DNA of 64,000 nucleotides from positions 11,041 through 75,040 of the forward strand of contig WTPW01001540.1 in the NCBI GenBank assembly GCA_009809945.1. Reading direction: 5' to 3'. The notes beneath the pieces were generated by a model. The model did not search any database. It was not told the DNA's origin and saw only the letters and a list, made by a program, of their open reading frames with translations. This DNA is from Gigaspora margarita (Eukaryota > Glomeromycota > Glomeromycetes > Diversisporales > Gigasporaceae). The first letter of the stretch is position 1. The number at the start of each line of letters is the position of its first letter. The position numbers and the translations under genes were made by a program. Shown here in pieces: positions 59,475 to 64,000 of the stretch.

Positions 59475-61599
59475 CATTAGTTCATTAAAATTGCGCACTT
59501 ATAAATTTTAAACATTAGTAAATCGAATATTTTTTGCATACCGCACTAGGGTGTGGCATAATTAAGTACAGTCTGACATCTCTATAGTCACACCCTATAT
59601 AGCATACCTCCATATAAGCACCCAATATTGTGCAACAGACTTAAATATAGTAAAAAAAACTCATTATAGTCACAAATCACCTATACACTATCACAAAAAA
59701 TTTTAATTTTTTATTATTTTTATTAACAATAAACCCTCGTTATAATCACAAAATTTGACTTGATATGGATAATAACATCTGATTGGCCAATATCATATTC
59801 ATTATTTAAAATTTTTTATTAAAAATTCTTAAGTGTTTGATAGTAAATAACTTTTGATGCAGTGGTCCAATTTGGATGAAACAATTACTAAATGTTCATC
59901 TCAATGAGCGATTCTAATGATCCCAAAACTGTTAAAATCCAATTACAGCTTTTGTGATCATTAAGTATTTGTATCACTTCACATGTTTAAAAATTGATTA
60001 AATTTAAAGATCTAAGTAAAAAATCCTTTATGCTTTTAGCACTTTGTAGCTAGATGTGGACAATTCTAGACTTTTTAGAATTGTCTTATTGAGTCAAACA
60101 ATCTAGTAGTCATTTTATCCAAATTGGGCCATTGGATCAAAAGTTATTCACTATCAAACATTTTAAATTGTTTAATAGTATTTCAAATATGTGCTAATAT
60201 GTTACTTATTGGCCTTTGGTCCAGTGTTAGAAATCTGTTTTGAAATTTATGTTCTCATGAGAACATATTTATTTAATTTAATGTTCTCAACAATTTTTTT
60301 ATGTTCTCAAATAGAAAAAAAAATTTCTCTCTCTCTTTTTCTCTTTTTCTTTTTCTTTTACTTTTTCTTTTTTTCTTTTTTTTCTTTTTTTCCTTTTTTA
60401 TTCATATTCTATTTTTCTTATACTTACTTACTCTTTTCATTCTTTCTTTTACTCTTATATTTTATACTTCTTTTAGTTATTTTTTAATTTTAATTAATAT
60501 ATTTAAAAATTATTAACAATAAAATAATGAAAAATATAATTTATTTAACTAAAATATAAAAATAAATATAATTTTATATAAATATTTATTAGTGCTTCTG
60601 GGTCTGGTTCAGGTTTGGTCCAGTCTAAGTCTAGTTCTGGATCAGACCAGATTGAGACTTTAAATTTTACTAATTTCAAACTTCAGACCAGACCAGGATT
60701 GTTAATTTCTGTAATATTAAATTTTTTTTAGTAAATTTAAATAACATCAAATTTAAGTATCTTTTCTTCAAATTTTAAGTAAAGTAAAAAAAAATTCTAA
60801 TGATTTAATGTATTTTATAGGTCTGAACAAGTTTACCTAGTGCATTAAGTTAGAATTAATTGCAAATAATAAGATTTTGTAGAATTTTATTAATAAAATT
60901 CTATAAAATTTTATGATTTACAAAAATTTACTAATTAATTCTAATTTAATGCACTAAGTAAACTTATTCAATACCTAAAAACACATTAAATTAGTGGTAT
61001 TGTTTTTATTTTACTTGAAATTTAGTAGATGTATAATTTTGGATATTGATCAAAAAATAAATTTTAAGCATTTTATCTCCAAATATTAAGTAAAATAAAA
61101 GCAACTCTACTAATTTAATGTATTTCTAGGAGCTTACTTAGTGGTAAAATCTTGTGAATCATAAGATTTTATAGAATTTTATTAATAAAATTCTATAAAA
61201 TCTTATAATTCACAAATTATATTAATTAATTCTATTTTTATACATTAAAAAAAACTTAAGCAATACCTAAAAATATATAAAAACAGCAAATTATTTTATT
61301 TATTTGAAATTTAGAGAACAGATATAAAATTTTGGATTTTTGATCAAATAAAGTTAATGTTAAGCATCTTTCTCCAAATTTTAAATAAAATAAAAATAGC
61401 TTTGCTATTTTTATATATTTTTAGGTTTTGAACAAAGTTATTTAGTGCATTAAATTAGAATTAATTAAAAAATTTTGTGAGTCATGATATTTTATAAAAT
61501 TTTATTGATAAAATTCTATAAAATCTAATGAATATAATTTAAAAATTTTACTAATTAATTTCAACTAATTGCTAGCACCTAAAAATATATATATATATA

Positions 61600-62480
61600 T
61601 ATATTTTTTTTACTCTTAGGCAGTCTCGCAGACGATCTTTATTAAAATACTTGTAAATTTCAGGAAATACAAGGTTGATTTCTAATTTAACGAACTCTAC
61701 ATCATACTGATTCTTTAGTTTCAAGAATACAATATGCGACCTGCCGCACTAGTGCCACAGCATAATGCTGAAACAAACTAGGAGTTTGAAGTCAAACTCA
61801 AGGGCGTTGTCAAACAGCCTAATTTTTAAACCTTCTTCTCCAAGCTTCTCAAGTAAAGGAATTCTAGTAAAAAAAACAGATATATAGAAAAAAAGGGGAA
61901 AGTAAATGGGTGATAAACTACACTACCTAAACGAATACCAAAAACGACAAAATAAAAAGAAGAAAAGAGTGAAGAAAAAGGCAAAAATTAGACTGATGAC
62001 AGCACCAATTTCGCCTGGTTTCAAGAATAAAAATTATATAATACTATGCTGGTAAAAATACNNAGTACTATATTTANAGCAAAAAACATANGTAAAAAAG
62101 CTGATNAGNAAAAAAGAAAAGAAAAGAAAAACTACGGCTAAAAGAATGTTCTAGAAAGAAATTTCAATTCACGTTTATCTCCAACTTATCCATGTCCTGA
62201 ATTTTACTCGTGACTTGATCCAAACTGGAAGCCACATTCCCAAAATGGAAGAGTAAACAATGTCGATCTTTTGGAGGAGGTAAACCAAATCGCCCACTTT
62301 TGTTGAAATTTCAAAAAGCCAAAGGAGCGCCAAGGAAAAGTACCAAAACTGAAAGGATTTTGAAAGAGTTACGCCATACAAAATAATATATCTAACCAAG
62401 TATTTACTTCTGTTTTCACATCTATAAAACTTGACAAAGCTCCAGGTTATTAGGCCTACTACTTCTTTGCTTAGTAGTAC
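61600..62480 (-). pseudogene. Captured gene fragment, perhaps with an intron
   Basis: On minus, 61872-61600 reads RIPLLEKLGEEGLKIRLFDN, then ALEFDFKLLVCFSIMLWH, a stop, CGRSHIVFLKLKNQYDVEFV, then EINLVFPEIYKYFNKDRLRD. It is preceded by a pyrimidine tract and TTTTTTTTACTAG, which looks like an intron 3' splice site. Further upstream (62300-62165) a frame reads GRFGLPPPKDRHCLLFHFGN and SSLDQVTSKIQDMDKLEINV. I do not recognise the protein. A different frame over 62615-62175 is open for 146 codons but contains unknown residues and looks less protein-like. Confidence 0.4.
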
Positions 62481-62540
62481 TAGAGACTTCTGCTCGGAGG
62501 CCTCTCCCATAAGGGTTCGAATCTNTTTNAACTCTNTTTN
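62460..62540 (+). other. tRNA-like sequence (weak)
   Basis: TTTGCTTAGTAGTACTAGAG resembles an A box, and AAGGGTTCGAATCT a B box and T arm (AAGGG/CTNTT stem with one undetermined base). The anticodon arm is unconvincing and N bases fall in the 3' part. It is antisense to the coding-like frames of the same insertion. Confidence 0.25.
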
Positions 62541-63649
62541 AGNTACAACCAANCATANGATGATTAGCCTTGAGTCCNAGCTNCTACTAGTAAAGTTTTG
62601 TTGCATATTAAACATGTTAATTGTATGGTTTTCGTAGGTCGGTATTCTTGAAAATTTTGGTATGAGGGATCATCAGAAAGAGTGTATGCCTAAAAATATA
62701 TTAAATCAGCAGTTTTGTTTTATTTTGCTTAAAATTTTGAGAAAAGATGCTTAAGTTTGTCTTTTTTGATCAAAAATTTAAAATTTGCATATGTTCTTTA
62801 AATTTCAAGTAAAATAAAAATAATTTTGCCAATTTTTGATGTATTTTTAGATGCTATACAAGTTTATTTAGTGCATAAAATTAGAAACAATTAATAAAAC
62901 TTAGTGAATTATAAGATTTAATAGAATTTTATTGATAAAATTCTATAAAATCTTATGATTCACAAAATTTTTACTAATTAATTCTACTTCATGCACTAAG
63001 TAAACTTGTTCAGCACCAAAAAATATATGTAAATGTATTTAGACTCAGACCAGTTTGTAGACATTAAACCAGACTTGAACCAAACTCAGACTTTATAAAA
63101 AATCTAAATATAAAAGTCTAAGTCCCATTTGAAAATGATCACAAAACTCAGGCTTGACTAAAGTTGGTTTGAGTCTTGTCTGTAAGAGCACTAATATTTA
63201 TAAAAAATAAAATTCAAATTATAAAGAAAAAAGCTTGATTTAACAAACTAAAAAATGACCTTTATAAAATTGTAATTGATACACCAATAAATTATATTAT
63301 CTAAACTTTTTATATAACTCAAAAACAACTAAACTGCTTTTATTTAATCTATGAAATGATTAAATATATATGAATTTAATTATTTTAAATTCCTATATTA
63401 ATAAAAATAATTTTTATTACTTATATATTTATATAGAGAACATACTTTTAAACTTAATGTTCTCAAAAAAATTTAATAGAGAACATCTTAAATTTTGTAA
63501 ATGTTCTCAAATTAAAAGTGATGTTCTCATAAGAACATGAGAACATAAGATTTCCAACACTGCTTTGGGCATGTAACTATAACAAGGTATTTATTTATAG
63601 TTACACCTCTATATAATCATCCAAATATAGAGAGATCAGACTGTAATCA

Positions 63650-64000
63650 AAACTATGTTAGTTATATTGATCAATTTCCTATGATCAAGCAAAATTATAA
63701 ATGTAAATTGAATATTACTTTAATATGATTTAATTATAAGAAATAGTGAGAATTTCTAAAGTATTCAGATAAAAAATTGTACTCATTTTTCGAGGATCTT
63801 TTGAATGAAAAGTATTCATTAAAACTATTTCAAAGCTTCTATGTTTGATTTTTTGTGAAAGCTCTAAGTAAGTTTCAATTTATGGCTTCGAGATGACTTT
63901 TTTTACTCTAAAAATAAAATTTAAAATGCACTATATGATAAATGCTCAAAGCTTATTAGTCAAGGGACATGTCCAACTGAGTGCAATTACTTATAGATCA
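63650..64000. other. No gene seen
   Basis: AT-rich. GGGACATGTCCAACTGAGTG at 63964-63983 resembles the GGACATGTCC tip of P copy 2 and might be the start of another element cut off by the window edge. Confidence 0.35.

Larger units (their letters stand above)
61591..62688 (-). mobile_element. 1.1-kb insertion with 13-bp duplication (fourth level)
   Basis: CCTAAAAATATAT lies at 61578-61590 and 62689-62701. It breaks one unit of the palindrome array. The left edge is an AT run then T8, which on minus would be an A-rich tail, so a retroposed minus-strand copy is possible. It is richer in G+C and CpG than its host and holds about 20 undetermined bases between 62062 and 62580. Confidence 0.75.
60590..63193. 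mobile_element. hAT-like element with perfect 8-bp duplication (third level)
   Basis: ATATTTAT at 60582-60589 and 63194-63201. The inward tips are TAGTGCTTCTGGGTCTGG and TAGTGCTCTTACAGACAAG. Iteron words GGTTCAGGTTTGGTCCAG lie at 60600-60710 and complements at 63045-63185. The body is an array of palindromes (about 60821-60975, 61125-61265, 61425-61580, 62845-63020) with GAACAAGTTTACCTAGTGCA arms. Confidence 0.9.
60222..63562. mobile_element. hAT-like element with ATGTTCTC iterons (second level)
   Basis: The left tip is CAGTGTTAGAAATCTG; the right, inward, is CAGTGTTGGAAATCTT. Target copies are CTTTGGTC (60214-60221) and CTTTGGGC (63563-63570), 7 of 8. Near each end are ATGTTCTCATGAGAACAT words (60260-60310 and 63425-63550). 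A CT-rich tract at 60320-60480 gives Phe-rich open frames that are not genes. Confidence 0.85.
59569..63643. mobile_element. TA-flanked pogo/Tc1-like element (outermost of four)
   Basis: TA-CAGTCTGACATCTCTATA on the left and TATAGAGAGATCAGACTG-TA on the right; the terminal 8 bp are perfect. About 4.07 kb including nested elements, about 0.73 kb without them. Its own body includes 59840-60190, a diverged palindrome with TTCATCTCAATGAGCGATTC. No transposase recognised. Confidence 0.8.

Noticed and set aside
60191..60516. Phe/Leu/Ser-rich membrane-like open frames
   Set aside because: They arise from the CT-rich tract at 60320-60480 inside a hAT-like element. Similar frames at 18188-19123, 32525-33228, 39655-40304 and 7873-8291 are equally explained by A- or T-rich tracts.

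Overview
The window looks like repeat-dominated, AT-rich eukaryotic nuclear DNA, most likely from an arbuscular mycorrhizal fungus (Glomeromycotina, Rhizophagus-like). This rests on three things: the extreme A+T bias, a degenerate Gypsy-type integrase whose wording resembles families I associate with these fungi, and repeat types such as foldbacks with GGCCACG tips and the CCGTTCCTGGT motif that I also associate with them. The family resemblance is from memory and was not searched. I find no intact protein-coding gene. The longest open frame (183 codons) is the tail of a broken integrase.

Layout. 1-2.3 kb: the right part of a mobile element here called KV, carrying two inserted MITEs. 2.3-6.6 kb: a ruined retroelement-like cassette with a gag-like gene on minus, an integrase on plus split by a TAA-flanked MITE, and two further coding remnants. 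7.1-13.8 kb: a probable composite element with GTACCC-type repeats at both ends, containing tandem palindromes and several MITEs. 14.1-27.5 kb: three degenerate copies of an unknown coding family (Z). One lies inside a long inverted repeat and one is interrupted by two hAT-like elements. The larger of these contains a TA-flanked element that contains a SINE with a perfect 16-bp target duplication. 27.9-43 kb: more nested TIR elements, including KV copies 2 and 3. 44.5-46.7 kb: a satellite of about 90-115 bp split by a 1-kb palindrome. 46.7-59.5 kb: a compartment with visibly more CpG and G+C, with minisatellites, a 145-bp run of C, an assembly gap inside a foldback, and MULE-like and hAT-like MITEs. 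59.6-63.6 kb: four elements nested inside one another, each with its own target-site duplication.

The parts do not form a pathway. The window is a stratified record of transposition. The most unusual signal is that elements with the same interior or the same terminal tip carry different subterminal short-repeat words in each copy. KV is the clearest case, with three copies and three word sets. Other notable signals are two insertion points hit by unrelated MITEs in two KV copies, short palindromic words shared by otherwise unrelated foldback families, telomere-like repeats at MITE centres, and a direct duplication (about 28.0-29.7 and 56.6-57.9 kb) whose left copy has lost CpG. All element-class names are inferred from termini and target duplications, because no transposase was recognised.
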